A stretch of DNA of 64,000 nt from Paracoccaceae bacterium (GTDB lineage: Bacteria; Pseudomonadota; Alphaproteobacteria; Rhodobacterales; Rhodobacteraceae): positions 226,681-290,680 of the forward strand of contig JALUYI010000018.1 of NCBI GenBank assembly GCA_027013095.1, written 5' to 3'. Of the stretch, positions 55,009 through 63,910 are shown in pieces. Position 1 is the first letter of the stretch. Every line of letters begins with the position of its first letter. Position numbers and translations under genes: made by a program. The notes beneath the pieces were generated by a model, which was given only the letters and a program-made list of their open reading frames with translations, made no database searches and was not told the DNA's origin.

Positions 55009-56079
55009 CTATGCTTCCAGAACAGTCTCCTTGTCGCCCAGATCAGCCGGGCGATCGAATTCCAGACCATGCGCGGCCCGGATCTTGTCCTCGATATCCC
55101 ATGCGGTCTGTTTATGTTCTTTCAGAAAGGTTTTGGCATTTTCACGTCCCTGCCCGATCCGCTCATCCCCATAAGAGTACCAAGAGCCGGATTTTTCGAT
55201 AATCCCCGCCTTTACACCCAGATCCAGCAATTCGCCCACCTTGGAAATTCCTTCACCATACATGATGTCAAATTCCACCTGTTTGAACGGGGGGGCAACC
55301 TTGTTCTTGACCACCTTGACACGGGTTGCATTACCAACCACCTCATCCCGGTCCTTGATCGCGCCGATGCGCCGGATGTCGAGTCGCACAGAAGCGTAGA
55401 ATTTCAACGCGTTGCCCCCGGTCGTCGTCTCAGGACTGCCGAACATGACGCCGATCTTCATGCGAATCTGGTTGATAAACAGCACCATACAGTTCGTCTT
55501 GCTGATCGACCCCGTCAGCTTGCGCATGGCTTGGCTCATCAGGCGGGCCTGCGCCCCGACCTGCGCATCGCCCATATCGCCCTCAAGTTCAGATTTCGGT
55601 GTCAGTGCGGCCACCGAATCAATCACGATCATGCTAACTGCACCGGAACGCACCAGCGTATCAGTGATTTCAAGCGCCTGTTCGCCGGTGTCGGGCTGAC
55701 TGATCAGCAGTTCGTTGACATCGACCCCAAGCCTTTGCGCGTATTGTGGATCAAGGGCGTGTTCGGCATCGACAAAGGCACAAATTCCGCCTTTTTTCTG
55801 CTCTTCTGCGATGGTGTGAAGCGCCAGAGTAGTTTTCCCCGAGGATTCCGGGCCGTAAACCTCGATCACGCGCCCCTTTGGCAGGCCCCCGATCCCAAGC
55901 GCGATGTCCAGCCCGAGCGATCCCGTGGACGTGGCCTTGATATCTTCAATCACCCCCTTCTGGCCAAGCTTCATGATCGAGCCCTTGCCAAAGTTGCGTT
56001 CAATCTGGCTGAGAGCCGAAGCCAGCGCCTTTTCCTTGTCCATGTTGCGTCTTTCGCTAAAATCCAGAAGGGATGCCAT
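55009..56079 (-). CDS. recA: Recombinase RecA
   Basis: A 356-residue recombinase that forms filaments on single-stranded DNA, promotes strand exchange and LexA self-cleavage. Walker [15 protein letters not shown] is near residues 75-88, the Walker B segment is [15 protein letters not shown], loop 2 is [18 protein letters not shown], and the C-terminus is acidic. A LexA-type GTTC-N7-GTTC box lies 49 bases upstream of the start. Confidence 0.98.
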   Translation of the reverse strand: MASLLDFSERRNMDKEKALASALSQIERNFGKGSIMKLGQKGVIEDIKATSTGSLGLDIALGIGGLPKGRVIEVYGPESSGKTTLALHTIAEEQKKGGICAFVDAEHALDPQYAQRLGVDVNELLISQPDTGEQALEITDTLVRSGAVSMIVIDSVAALTPKSELEGDMGDAQVGAQARLMSQAMRKLTGSISKTNCMVLFINQIRMKIGVMFGSPETTTGGNALKFYASVRLDIRRIGAIKDRDEVVGNATRVKVVKNKVAPPFKQVEFDIMYGEGISKVGELLDLGVKAGIIEKSGSWYSYGDERIGQGRENAKTFLKEHKQTAWDIEDKIRAAHGLEFDRPADLGDKETVLEA

Positions 56080-56127
56080 TTGGCCCTCTTATTTCATATC
56101 TGATGTTTGGCGGCAATCGCCGCTTAT

Positions 56128-56142
56128 GTTCCTGTTGCGTTC
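56128..56142 (-). promoter_or_regulatory. SOS box (LexA binding site) of recA
   Basis: GTTCCTGTTGCGTTC on the plus strand is exactly the alphaproteobacterial LexA direct repeat GTTC-N7-GTTC. It lies 49 bases from the recA ATG, in position to overlap the promoter. Confidence 0.8.
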
Positions 56143-56210
56143 TCTTTGTTATGAGGCCAAATGGTGAACAAATCAACAGGAATTTGTAATTCCATTTTTC
56201 TTTGAATTGA

Positions 56211-56225
56211 TTAAAATTACTTTAA
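56211..56225 (+). promoter_or_regulatory. CtrA-type binding site before sulfotransferase-like gene
   Basis: TTAAAATTACTTTAA matches TTAA-N7-TTAA perfectly and is followed by CC, as in the full CtrA consensus TTAA-N7-TTAAC. It ends 43 bases before the start codon of the downstream gene. Confidence 0.6.
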
Positions 56226-56268
56226 CCGACGTGTCAACCTGACCTTAACATGAGGAATATCCCATAAT

Positions 56269-56889
56269 ATGTTGATTTTATGGAATTTAAATCTTGTCAT
56301 CTTTTCCGTCCCAAAGACCGGAACGACGGCGATCGAGCAGGCCTTGGCACCCTATGCGGCGGTGCATTTCAGTCGGCCACCTGCTGTCAAACATATGACG
56401 CATCAGCGATTCAACCGCTTTATTCGTCCTTGGCTGAAAAAGGAGGGCAAGGACGAGATCAAGACGGTTGCCCTGATGCGCGAGCCGGTCTCGTGGTTGG
56501 GCAGCTGGTATCGCTACCGGCAACGTGACGCGTTGCTTGGCAGTGAAAAGAGCACCAGTGGGCTGAGTTTTGATGAATTTGTAAACGCTTATCTTCAGGA
56601 GACTGATCGGCCGGCTTATGCGCGTCTGGGCTCACAGGCGCGGCAATTGTCGAAAAGTCGCGGCGAGGTCGGGATCGATCATCTGTTTCGTTATGAGAAC
56701 ATGGCCGGTTTTCTGTATTTCATGGAGGAAAAGCTTGGCCAGAAACTGGTCCTGCCACAGGTGAATGTCTCTGCGCCAATGCCGCTGGACCTTGCAAAAT
56801 CCTTGCACCAGAAGTTGCGGGAAAAATACGCGCTCGATTTTGCGACATACGCAGGGATCGTCGATCATGGCGTTTCGACAAACGATTGA
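56269..56889 (+). CDS. Sulfotransferase-like protein
   Basis: A 206-residue protein with a PAPS-type sulfotransferase fold signature: the 5'-phosphosulfate loop SVPKTGTTAIEQAL near residues 13-26 and the 3'-phosphate segment LMREPVSWLGSWYRYRQRD near 69-87. It has no signal peptide. Substrates in this group are sugars, lipids or proteins. The upstream region has a perfect CtrA-type box, and flagellar genes lie directly downstream (convergent), so it may modify an envelope or motility component; this is inferred. GAGGA lies 13 bases before the ATG, rather far. Confidence 0.7.
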   Translation: MLILWNLNLVIFSVPKTGTTAIEQALAPYAAVHFSRPPAVKHMTHQRFNRFIRPWLKKEGKDEIKTVALMREPVSWLGSWYRYRQRDALLGSEKSTSGLSFDEFVNAYLQETDRPAYARLGSQARQLSKSRGEVGIDHLFRYENMAGFLYFMEEKLGQKLVLPQVNVSAPMPLDLAKSLHQKLREKYALDFATYAGIVDHGVSTND

Positions 56890-56941
56890 ATCGCCAGAGA
56901 GCCGGCCCGGATTTTTGGTCTGGATGAAATTATCTCGATAT

Positions 56942-57505
56942 TCAGGTTACTTGTCTGGAATCCGCAGCGTCCGCGGCGGGGCTTGAATGTCGCGTTTGGT
57001 CTACCAGATGGAGCGCGACCTGCTGCGCCTTGAGCGGCTCCATCAGGCGGAGAGTTCGGGTAGCAAAGTCATCATTTGCCATCCCGAGGCCACGGGCAAT
57101 GACGCCTGAATGTTCCCCGCAAAGACGGGCGGCAAATTTTTCCGGTGTATCGGGAAACATCGCCTTGGAAACTGGGCCCGGATATGGGGCAAAAGGTCGG
57201 CTGGGTTCAGGCGCGGGGTCCGGAGCCTTGGGTGGTGTTACTGGCGACGTGCTGTCCCTCTTGGGTTTGTCGATTCGTGACAGGGACAGGGTGAATTCCT
57301 GAATGAGGTCTTTGACCGCCTCATGGGCAGTGGCAGGATCCAGAGGGGCGCATCCGGAATTGGTAGCGTGTTCGGCAAGATCTCTCGCCGCCGCCTCCAC
57401 CCCTGATTTCAGCGCCTTCAGGATCAATGCCGCCTTGGTCGCGCCGCTGAGATCAATACCGCCGGAGGGCCGGGCCGCGGTCAGAACTGGGGTCGGGTTT
57501 TTCAA
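56942..57505 (-). CDS. Unrecognised flagellar-locus protein
   Basis: A 187-residue soluble protein. The N-terminal segment SGATKAALILKALKSGVEAAARDLA faintly resembles the first helix of FliG (LSG-x-x-KAAILLLALG), and the C-terminal FAARLCGEHSGVIARGL...LRLMEPLKAQQVALHLVDQ recalls the FliG/MgtE-N helical repeat. The centre is a proline-rich linker (PVTPPKAPDPAPEPSRP). It overlaps fliP by four bases at the end of fliF-fliH-fliN-fliP, the place where other flagella carry assembly or C-ring factors. I do not recognise the family. Confidence 0.6.
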   Translation of the reverse strand: MKNPTPVLTAARPSGGIDLSGATKAALILKALKSGVEAAARDLAEHATNSGCAPLDPATAHEAVKDLIQEFTLSLSRIDKPKRDSTSPVTPPKAPDPAPEPSRPFAPYPGPVSKAMFPDTPEKFAARLCGEHSGVIARGLGMANDDFATRTLRLMEPLKAQQVALHLVDQTRHSSPAADAADSRQVT

Positions 57506-58245
57506 TGATAGCTCCTGATCAATGCGCCGGATAATAGCCCCCAGCCATCGGAGACGACAAAAAACGCCAGCTTGAATGGCAGCGAGACGATTGCTGGTGG
57601 CACCATCATCATGCCCATTGACATCAGGACCGCTGCCACCACGAGGTCGATGATCAAAAAGGGCAGGAAAATCAGGAATCCGACCTCAAACGCCCGTTGG
57701 ATTTCGCTTAGCAGGAAGGCTGGCAGCAAGGTCGCAAGATCGGACGACGTGCCGGAGGCCGCTGACGGGGCCAGACCACGGGCGTTTTGCAGAATTTTCA
57801 ACGTCGCCGGATCGATCCGCGCCTGCATGAACTTGCGAAACGGCGCCATCGCCAGAGTAAAGGCCTGCTCGGGCGGGATCGTGCCCTTGATGAGCGGATC
57901 GATGCCGTCGCTCCACGCCTTGTTAAAAACCGGCTCCATCACGAAATAGGTGAGAAACAACGCCAGACTTATGATCATCATGTTCGGGGGCGCCTGCTGT
58001 AACCCGATGGCCTGACGCAGGATCGAAAACACCGTCACCATGAAGGGAAAGCAGGTGATCATGATCGCAAGGCCCGGAACAATACTGAGGAGCGTCACAA
58101 GTGCAAACAATTGAATGCTCCGAAGCGTCAGCGACCCTTGATTTCCGAAATCGACGCTCAATTGCTGGGCCTGAAGGGCCTGCCCGGTCAGGAACAATGC
58201 AACCAAGGTCAGAAAGACCAAAGCAACGGAAAGATGCGTCCGCAT
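57502..58245 (-). CDS. fliP: Flagellar type III export protein FliP
   Basis: A 247-residue export-gate protein with cleavable signal peptide (residues 5-27) and four membrane helices. Hallmarks are LVTLLSIVPGLAIMITCFPFMVTVFSILR, QAPPNMMIISLALFLTYFVM and the C-terminal DLVVAAVLMSMGMMMVPPAIVSLPFKLAFFV (family blocks; the first is about residues 49-77). It builds the FliPQR pore. It begins 1 base after the fliN stop. Confidence 0.95.
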   Translation of the reverse strand: MRTHLSVALVFLTLVALFLTGQALQAQQLSVDFGNQGSLTLRSIQLFALVTLLSIVPGLAIMITCFPFMVTVFSILRQAIGLQQAPPNMMIISLALFLTYFVMEPVFNKAWSDGIDPLIKGTIPPEQAFTLAMAPFRKFMQARIDPATLKILQNARGLAPSAASGTSSDLATLLPAFLLSEIQRAFEVGFLIFLPFLIIDLVVAAVLMSMGMMMVPPAIVSLPFKLAFFVVSDGWGLLSGALIRSYH

Positions 58246-58246
58246 T

Positions 58247-58570
58247 CTATTGCCCTGCTTTCAGCTCGACAACCTCGGTCAGGCAGACGGCCAGTTGAGT
58301 GTCGGTTTCAGAGTCCATCTCTTTCAGGATGCCGCGGGCGATCAGCCGGCCACCGATGGTCAGGTCCACAGGGTCGCCAATGCGCCGGTCAAGTGGCAGA
58401 ACCGAATCCTCCTGCAGCGCCATCAATTCAGAAACCAGCGGGTGGGCATGGCCGATGGTGATGGATATTTCGATCGGAACCTGCCCGAAGGGACTGGCCG
58501 CAAGGGCATCGCGGTCCATATCAGAGCCTTGTGGGGGGGGCGCATCGTTTGGGGTCTCAACCATGCTCAT
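58247..58570 (-). CDS. fliN: Flagellar motor switch protein FliN
   Basis: A 107-residue protein with one SpoA/FliN domain from about residue 30 (VPIEISITIGHAHPLVSELMAL, GDPVDLTIGGRLIARGIL), of the length of C-ring FliN. It contributes to the switch complex at the base of the motor. It overlaps fliH by 14 bases, so start may be the Met two codons later. Confidence 0.85.
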   Translation of the reverse strand: MSMVETPNDAPPPQGSDMDRDALAASPFGQVPIEISITIGHAHPLVSELMALQEDSVLPLDRRIGDPVDLTIGGRLIARGILKEMDSETDTQLAVCLTEVVELKAGQ

Positions 58571-59159
58571 GCTCCTCGTTCAGCTGTGAAAGAAAGGTCG
58601 TGGTTTCCTGCTCGATCAGGGTCAGAACCTCTGAAAACGAGATGGAAAGTTCTGTGCTTTTGGCCGTGATCGAAACATCCAGAGGCGCCAGCGCAGGATC
58701 CGCATACAGGACCGGCAGGGCCGACAACTCGGGATGGCGCTCAAGATAGTCGCGAAGGGGGTCCAGCATTTCAGGCGCGCAACTGACGCAAATCGGGGTG
58801 CCGGGATCCTGTTTTGCAAGCTCGATGAGCTTGCCCACGACTGCAGCGCGCAGACCGGGGCCGGAGATTTCAGGAAGGACAAGCTCGATCATGCCGCGCA
58901 ACAGCGGAGACAGCGATTTCAGCGCCGATTTCTGCGCTTCGGCATAGGTGAAAGCGATGTCCTGCACCTTTTCTGACATCTGCAGGACAAGCGCGCGTTC
59001 GTGGCCCTCAAGCTCTTTTCGGGCCTGCGCGCAGCCTTTGGAAAACCCTTGGGCATAGGCTTTTTTCTGCAGCATTTTCAGGTGCGCGACCGAGACGAAC
59101 ACAGCAGCGTTCGACGGCTCTGACGACGACAATCTTTCCAGTGCTAAAGGACGAATCAT
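58557..59159 (-). CDS. fliH: Flagellar assembly protein FliH
   Basis: A 200-residue cytoplasmic protein, divergent from FliH of model organisms but with the expected order: a helical AxxxG-type region (KKAYAQGFSKGCAQARKELEG), then a C-terminal domain for the ATPase regulator (PGLRAAVVGKLIELAKQDPGT, ISFSEVLTLIEQETTTFL). It should restrain the export ATPase FliI, whose gene is not in the window. Overlaps fliF by four bases and fliN by 14. Confidence 0.75.
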   Translation of the reverse strand: MIRPLALERLSSSEPSNAAVFVSVAHLKMLQKKAYAQGFSKGCAQARKELEGHERALVLQMSEKVQDIAFTYAEAQKSALKSLSPLLRGMIELVLPEISGPGLRAAVVGKLIELAKQDPGTPICVSCAPEMLDPLRDYLERHPELSALPVLYADPALAPLDVSITAKSTELSISFSEVLTLIEQETTTFLSQLNEEHEHG

Positions 59160-60712
59160 GAGATCTGCTCACCCTCGCCGGTCTCAACCCAGTTGCGCAA
59201 AACCTGCACAGCCTCTTCCTGGCGGCTTGAAATGATCTCTCTCAGCTGCGCGACGGGATCGTTGGCCGGGGGAGTGGACTGGAACTCGGGGAATGCAGAT
59301 GCCCCATTTGCCAGCATTTGCCCGGGATGATCCAGACCGTCCTCAGCCCCCGGCGGGGCTAGCAACCGTTCGGGATTGGCCAGAGCCGGGCGAATGACGA
59401 AGAGCCCGAGGACCAGAACCACCAGCGCCAGCAACGCCGCCTCGATGAGTGAAGGAGCGTGAACCATCAATCCTTGGAGCATTGACGGTGTCGCGCTTGT
59501 CCCGGCTTGCGACAGGGGTGGGAATTTCATCGATTTTATGGTGACGACATCGCCGCGTTTGGCATCAAAGCCGATGGCGGATTTCACCAGTTCCTGCAAT
59601 GACGCAAGCTCGCTGTCCTGACGCGCGACCCATTTGCCGCTGGTCGGGTCGGTTATGCCGTTCACCAGAACGGCGACGCTGATTCGGTTGACCTTTCCCG
59701 GTCCTGTCGTCAGTTTACGCGTGGTTTCCGAGACCTCGTAATTTACCCGCTCTCGGGTTTTTGAGCTGGAACTCTTGTTTGAGGTAGCGCCACCCGATGT
59801 GTTTCCCGAGGGCAGATTGCTGGCAACGGTCACGGCCGAACCGTCATTTCCCGAGGCGCTCCCCGAGGTTTCCTCGGTGTCTGTACTGATGGCGACGCGG
59901 GACTGGGGATCGAAGCTGTGCTGAACGATGGTTTCCGCCTGCTTTGAGGTATCCAGAGACAGTTCCACCACGGCGTTCCCGGCCCCAACGCGGGCGGCAA
60001 GTAGCCTTTCTATATTCTGTTTCATGCGCAAGGCCCTCGCCCCGGCATAGCCAGCGCTGCCACCTTGATCCTGATCCGCGGTCAGCAGCCCGCGGTCCGC
60101 GTCGATCACCGAAACATCCTTTGGTGCCAGGCCCGAGACCGCCGACGCCACCAGAAATCGCAAGGCATGGATGCGCGCCGCAGACAGCGCTCCGCCCGAG
60201 AGTTTTACCGTGACCGATGCGACGGGTCTGGTCGGGGTTCCAAAGGGGCGCGAGGGCGGGTTTGCAATGTGAACACGCGCCAGCTTGATCTGGGGCCAGA
60301 CAAGGATTGTGCGCGCAAGCTCCCCCTCCTTTGCCCGCCAATAGGCGACATTGAACATCTGCGAGGTGGTGCCAAAGCCCGAGAGGTTATCCAGCAGTTC
60401 ATAGCCGCTGCTTCCGGATGATGGCAGCCCCTGCTCGGCCAGCGACATCCGCATCCGGTCGCGTCGGGATGCGTCAACATATATGGCGTCACCCCTGACC
60501 TGATAGGTCACGCCACTTTGTTCGAGCGCCGCGACGATCTTGCCCGAAACCGCTGGATCCAGCCCTGAGTAGAGCAGGGACAACGACGGTTTCCCAGCGA
60601 TCTGCGCCATGAACAGGATCGCCGCAAACATCGCTATGGCGGCAAACGCGACGGTGATCCGACGCTTCGTATCCAGCGCAGTCCAGACATTCAGAATCTG
60701 TTGCAATGTCAA
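59156..60712 (-). CDS. fliF: Flagellar MS-ring protein FliF
   Basis: A 518-residue inner-membrane ring protein. N-terminal membrane helix (ITVAFAAIAMFAAILFMAQ), ring-building motif domain (SLLYSGLDPAVSGKIVAALEQ, DRMRMSLAEQGLPSSGSSGYELLD), YscJ/FliF C-terminal domain with NYEVSETTRKLTTGPGKVNRISVAVLVNG (in parts), a second helix near residue 430 and a FliG-binding tail (REIISSRQEEAVQVLRNWV). Slightly shorter than enteric FliF (552). First gene of the minus-strand flagellar operon. Confidence 0.93.
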   Translation of the reverse strand: MTLQQILNVWTALDTKRRITVAFAAIAMFAAILFMAQIAGKPSLSLLYSGLDPAVSGKIVAALEQSGVTYQVRGDAIYVDASRRDRMRMSLAEQGLPSSGSSGYELLDNLSGFGTTSQMFNVAYWRAKEGELARTILVWPQIKLARVHIANPPSRPFGTPTRPVASVTVKLSGGALSAARIHALRFLVASAVSGLAPKDVSVIDADRGLLTADQDQGGSAGYAGARALRMKQNIERLLAARVGAGNAVVELSLDTSKQAETIVQHSFDPQSRVAISTDTEETSGSASGNDGSAVTVASNLPSGNTSGGATSNKSSSSKTRERVNYEVSETTRKLTTGPGKVNRISVAVLVNGITDPTSGKWVARQDSELASLQELVKSAIGFDAKRGDVVTIKSMKFPPLSQAGTSATPSMLQGLMVHAPSLIEAALLALVVLVLGLFVIRPALANPERLLAPPGAEDGLDHPGQMLANGASAFPEFQSTPPANDPVAQLREIISSRQEEAVQVLRNWVETGEGEQIS

Positions 60713-60778
60713 ACCCTTTGCATTTCCCCGGATTCATTCTGATTCCGGGCCGTATGTCGGGAGATTGGCGCAACCGTC

Positions 60779-60793
60779 TTAAGAATTGGTTAG
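60779..60793. promoter_or_regulatory. CtrA-like site between fliF and fliL
   Basis: TTAAGAATTGGTTAG is TTAA-N7-TTAG, one base from the CtrA consensus, centred in the 135-base divergent region of the two flagellar operons. Confidence 0.45.
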
Positions 60794-60847
60794 TCGGTTC
60801 ACGATAAAACGACCGCAAGGAAAGAATTTCTGCGACATGAGGTTGCC

Positions 60848-61339
60848 GTGAGCGAACAGACCGAAACGGGAAGCAAAAAAAACAAGAAGGGCGGCGTGAT
60901 GGGCCTGCTGATTGGCCTGCTTGCGGCCCTGTTATTCGGCGCCGGCGGATTTTATGCCGCCTATTCCGGCATGATCAAGGCACCCGGCAGCGCCAAAAAA
61001 GATACGGCGGCAAAAAAACAGGACAAGGCCCCGTTGCCGGGAATCGGATTTGTCAAACTCGATCCGATCGTGATTGCGGTCGCCGACAGCCCCACCAATC
61101 AGCACCTGCGCTTTCGGGCCAGCCTCGAGGTTTCCCCAAGCAATATCGAGGCGGTAAGCCTGCTGAAACCGCGGGTGATGGATACCTTGATCAGCTATCT
61201 GCGCGCGGTCGAACCACGCACCATCGAGGACCCCGGCGCGCTGGCCATTCTGCGCGCCCAGATGCTGCGCCGGGTTCAGGTGGTCACCGGGAAAGGACAG
61301 GTTCGGGACCTTTTGATCACCGAATTCGTCCTGAATTGA
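60848..61339 (+). CDS. fliL: Flagellar basal body-associated protein FliL
   Basis: A 163-residue protein with a GTG start behind GAGG. A basic N-terminus (GSKKNKKGG) and a single membrane helix (VMGLLIGLLAALLFGAGGFYAAY) precede the periplasmic FliL domain (VKLDPIVIAVADSP, LRFRASLEVSPSNIEAV, VTGKGQVRDLLITEFVLN). It strengthens the stator-MS-ring contact. First gene of the plus-strand motor operon; 13 bases before the next gene. Confidence 0.93.
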   Translation: MSEQTETGSKKNKKGGVMGLLIGLLAALLFGAGGFYAAYSGMIKAPGSAKKDTAAKKQDKAPLPGIGFVKLDPIVIAVADSPTNQHLRFRASLEVSPSNIEAVSLLKPRVMDTLISYLRAVEPRTIEDPGALAILRAQMLRRVQVVTGKGQVRDLLITEFVLN

Positions 61340-61352
61340 GGAGAGCAATCAA

Positions 61353-61742
61353 ATGACCATCATCGCGGACTGGCTGTTGTTTCTGGCCGCCCTCGGGGCC
61401 GCCTTTTATTGTCGGGTGCTGGCCAACAGGTTGCGCGCCCTTAACAATATGGACACCGGGGTTGGAAACGCTATCGCCACCCTGTCCGAGCGGGTTGACA
61501 GCCTGCAGACGACCCTGAGCAGCCTGTCCGATCAAACCGCCGAACGGGCCGCGCGAATCGAAGCATTGACGCAAGAGGCCGATGCCGCATCTCGGCGTAT
61601 GGAACTTTTGCTGGCATCGCTGCATGAGCCCCAATACGCATCGCCGCGCCGTGACACGACAAAGCGTGGCGCAGGGGTCCCGGGCCCTCGGGATAAAGAA
61701 GCAGCAGATCGGGACCAACATCAGAGAGAACCAGAAAGGTAG
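61353..61742 (+). CDS. Small membrane coiled-coil protein of motor operon
   Basis: A 129-residue protein: N-terminal membrane helix (ADWLLFLAALGAAFYCRVLA) and a long predicted coiled coil (about residues 35-90, LSERVDSLQTTLSSLSDQTAERAAR in parts), with a polar, charged tail. No family recognised. It lies between fliL and motE with gaps of 13 and 6 bases, so it is part of the motor operon. A structural or chaperone function for the stator is possible but unproven. Confidence 0.7.
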   Translation: MTIIADWLLFLAALGAAFYCRVLANRLRALNNMDTGVGNAIATLSERVDSLQTTLSSLSDQTAERAARIEALTQEADAASRRMELLLASLHEPQYASPRRDTTKRGAGVPGPRDKEAADRDQHQREPER

Positions 61743-61748
61743 AGTATC

Positions 61749-62414
61749 ATGACGGCCAATCTCAAAGCGCAACAATCGCGGACCCACCCTGCCACTAGGT
61801 CTTATCCACAACGGCGGCTGAAGTCCTGGGCATCCTTTGGGCTGCTGCGTGTGGTTTTTATCTGCCTGATCCTGTCGGGGGTGTTGCGCTTTGGCGCCCA
61901 CAGCGTCGCCTTGGCCAAAGAGACGCTGGCAACTGACACGCCGGGGCCGGCATCGTTGCCCACAGTGCCGAGGCGCGTGAAATCCTGTGCCCAGCCGCCA
62001 GATATTGCCGCTCTCCTCAGCGCGATCAAGGCCCGCAACCACCAACTTGACCAACGCGAGAGCACTCTGGCCGCCCGCATGAAGGCACTGAAGGCCGAGG
62101 AACAGGCAACACGTCAGGACAAGGCCGCGCTGCTCAAGGCAGAGGCCCGCCTGCGCGCCACTCTCGCCCTCGCGAATTCCGCCGCGGAAAAGGATATCCA
62201 GAAACTGACCGCGGTCTATGAAAACATGAAACCGCGAAACTCAGCCGGGCTGTTCGCAACCATGGACCCCAAGTTCGCCGCCGGTTTTCTGGCCAGAATG
62301 CGTCCCGAGGCAGCGGCCCGGATTATGTCCAGCCTGCCGCCACAAAGGGCCTATGCAATCAGCCTCGTGATTGCCGGACGAAACGCGAACATTTTCAAGA
62401 AATCCGGCGGCTGA
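61749..62414 (+). CDS. motE: MotE-like periplasmic motility protein
   Basis: A 221-residue protein: a basic N-terminus, a signal-anchor helix (FGLLRVVFICLILSGVLRF), a coiled-coil middle (about residues 100-155, rich in Lys/Glu/Ala) and a C-terminal MgtE-N-type domain (YENMKPRNSAGLFATMDPKFAAGFL, MRPEAAARIMSSLPPQRAYAIS, in parts). This is the MotE layout known from alphaproteobacteria, where MotE chaperones MotC. No motC or motB is in the window. Confidence 0.75.
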   Translation: MTANLKAQQSRTHPATRSYPQRRLKSWASFGLLRVVFICLILSGVLRFGAHSVALAKETLATDTPGPASLPTVPRRVKSCAQPPDIAALLSAIKARNHQLDQRESTLAARMKALKAEEQATRQDKAALLKAEARLRATLALANSAAEKDIQKLTAVYENMKPRNSAGLFATMDPKFAAGFLARMRPEAAARIMSSLPPQRAYAISLVIAGRNANIFKKSGG

Positions 62415-62491
62415 TCAAGTTTTCTTAATGTTTCTGCCGCAATGATTCCCGTGGGTCGACTCTGGCTGCGCCCTGATAGGTGAGATACTGA

Positions 62492-63364
62492 ATGGTTGGC
62501 ATCGTCGGTTTGATTATGATTTTCGTTGTGATCTTCGGCGGATTCGTACTCGGTGGCGGGAACCTGGACATAATCCTCGAAGCCATGCCAACCGAGGGGT
62601 CCATGATCGTCGGGGCGGGAATCGCAACGATCATCATTGGCAATGATGTTTCGGCGATCAAACACACCGCCAAAGACATCGCAAAATTGTTCAAGGGCTC
62701 ACACTGGAAAAAGAGCGACTATCGTGACCTCCTGACTCTGTTGTTCGAGCTGATTCGACTCGCCGCACAAAACCCCATGGCACTTGAAGAACACATTGAA
62801 ACTCCCCAGAATTCGACGATTTTTTCCAAGTTCCCAAGGATTCTCGGCGATGCCGAAGCAACCAACCTGATCTCGGACACCCTGCGCGCCGGATTGATGA
62901 ACTATAACGATCCCAATCAGGTCGAAGAAGTTCTGGACAAGCGGGTCGAGCATGATCTGCAACACGCATTGCACGGCAGCCACGCGCTGCAGGCACTGGC
63001 CGATGGTCTGCCCGCAATCGGCATTGTCGTCGCCGTCCTTGGAATCGTCAAGACAATGGGCTCGATCGACCAGCCGCCGGAGATCCTCGGCAAACTGATC
63101 GGCAGTGCCCTTGTGGGGACATTTCTTGGCGTGTTGCTTGCCTACGGACTGGTCGCTCCAACTGCGGTCCGGGTCCAGGGGGCCGTGCAGGAGGACCATA
63201 GCTTCTACCAGTTGATCCGCGAAGTCCTGATCGCAAACCTGCACCACCATCCCGCTACGATCTGCATCGAGGTTGGCCGACAAAATATTCCCCGACAACT
63301 TCGACCGTCATTCACCGAAGTGGAGAGCGCCCTGAAAGAGGTAAAGCAAGGGGCCGAAACATGA
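62492..63364 (+). CDS. motA: Flagellar stator protein MotA
   Basis: A 290-residue stator subunit of the long alphaproteobacterial type with four membrane helices: first FLIMIFVVIFGGFVL-like IVGLIMIFVVIFGGFVLGGG, second EGSMIVGAGIATIIIGND, a cytoplasmic loop with charged residues for FliG contact (SDYRDLLTLLFELIRLA), and the third/fourth helices ALADGLPAIGIVVAVLGIVKTM and LVGTFLGVLLAYGLVAPTA with the conserved prolines. It conducts protons with MotB. The motB gene is not present here. It overlaps the next gene by four bases. Confidence 0.93.
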   Translation: MVGIVGLIMIFVVIFGGFVLGGGNLDIILEAMPTEGSMIVGAGIATIIIGNDVSAIKHTAKDIAKLFKGSHWKKSDYRDLLTLLFELIRLAAQNPMALEEHIETPQNSTIFSKFPRILGDAEATNLISDTLRAGLMNYNDPNQVEEVLDKRVEHDLQHALHGSHALQALADGLPAIGIVVAVLGIVKTMGSIDQPPEILGKLIGSALVGTFLGVLLAYGLVAPTAVRVQGAVQEDHSFYQLIREVLIANLHHHPATICIEVGRQNIPRQLRPSFTEVESALKEVKQGAET

Positions 63365-63906
63365 GGCGGCTGGCCCTGACATCCCTCCTGTTGCTGTTTT
63401 GCAGCAGCGTGGTCTGGGCAAAACCAGTGACAATCCATGTCCGTTCCGGTGAACACAAGCACTATACGCGCCTTGTTTTCAAGTATCCCGTTGGCATTCA
63501 CTGGGCTCTCATCCGGAAAAAGGACGGCTATTTTCTCGGCTTTTCAGCGACAGCGCTGCGGGCCGATCTCGGCGCGGTATTCACGCGCATTCCAAGGTCC
63601 CGGCTTTTGAACCTTCGGCTGGAAACGCATCCCCGTACCGGCTTTGATCTGACCCTTGGCGCTGGCCAGATCGCCACGGCCAGCGATTTCAGTCCGGGGC
63701 ATCTTGTCCTGGACATCAGAACTGGCACTGACACGCCTCCCCCCACCCGCCGACTCACCGAGCTACACTCTTTCTTTTCTGCTAACAGCACGTGGCAAAC
63801 GGCTGTCGCGCCGACCGCGCCGCCTCAGATTGTATCAACCGAGATGCTGCCAGACGCCCGCGTTCTCACCGCGCAGAGCAATGCCCGAAAGTTGGTGATG
63901 GGGTGA
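63361..63906 (+). pseudogene. 5' part of a flagellar-locus gene, apparently truncated
   Basis: A 181-residue frame overlapping motA by four bases. A signal peptide (LALTSLLLLFCSSVVWA) is followed by a compact beta-rich domain resembling AMIN-type periplasmic modules (VTIHVRSGEHKHYTRLVFKY, YFLGFSATALRADLG). After residue 120 it becomes a Pro/Thr linker and stops at KLVMG directly where an IS-like sequence starts, as though a longer protein had been cut. In related genomes I would expect a much longer protein here, but I cannot check this. Confidence 0.55.
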
Positions 63907-63910
63907 TTGG

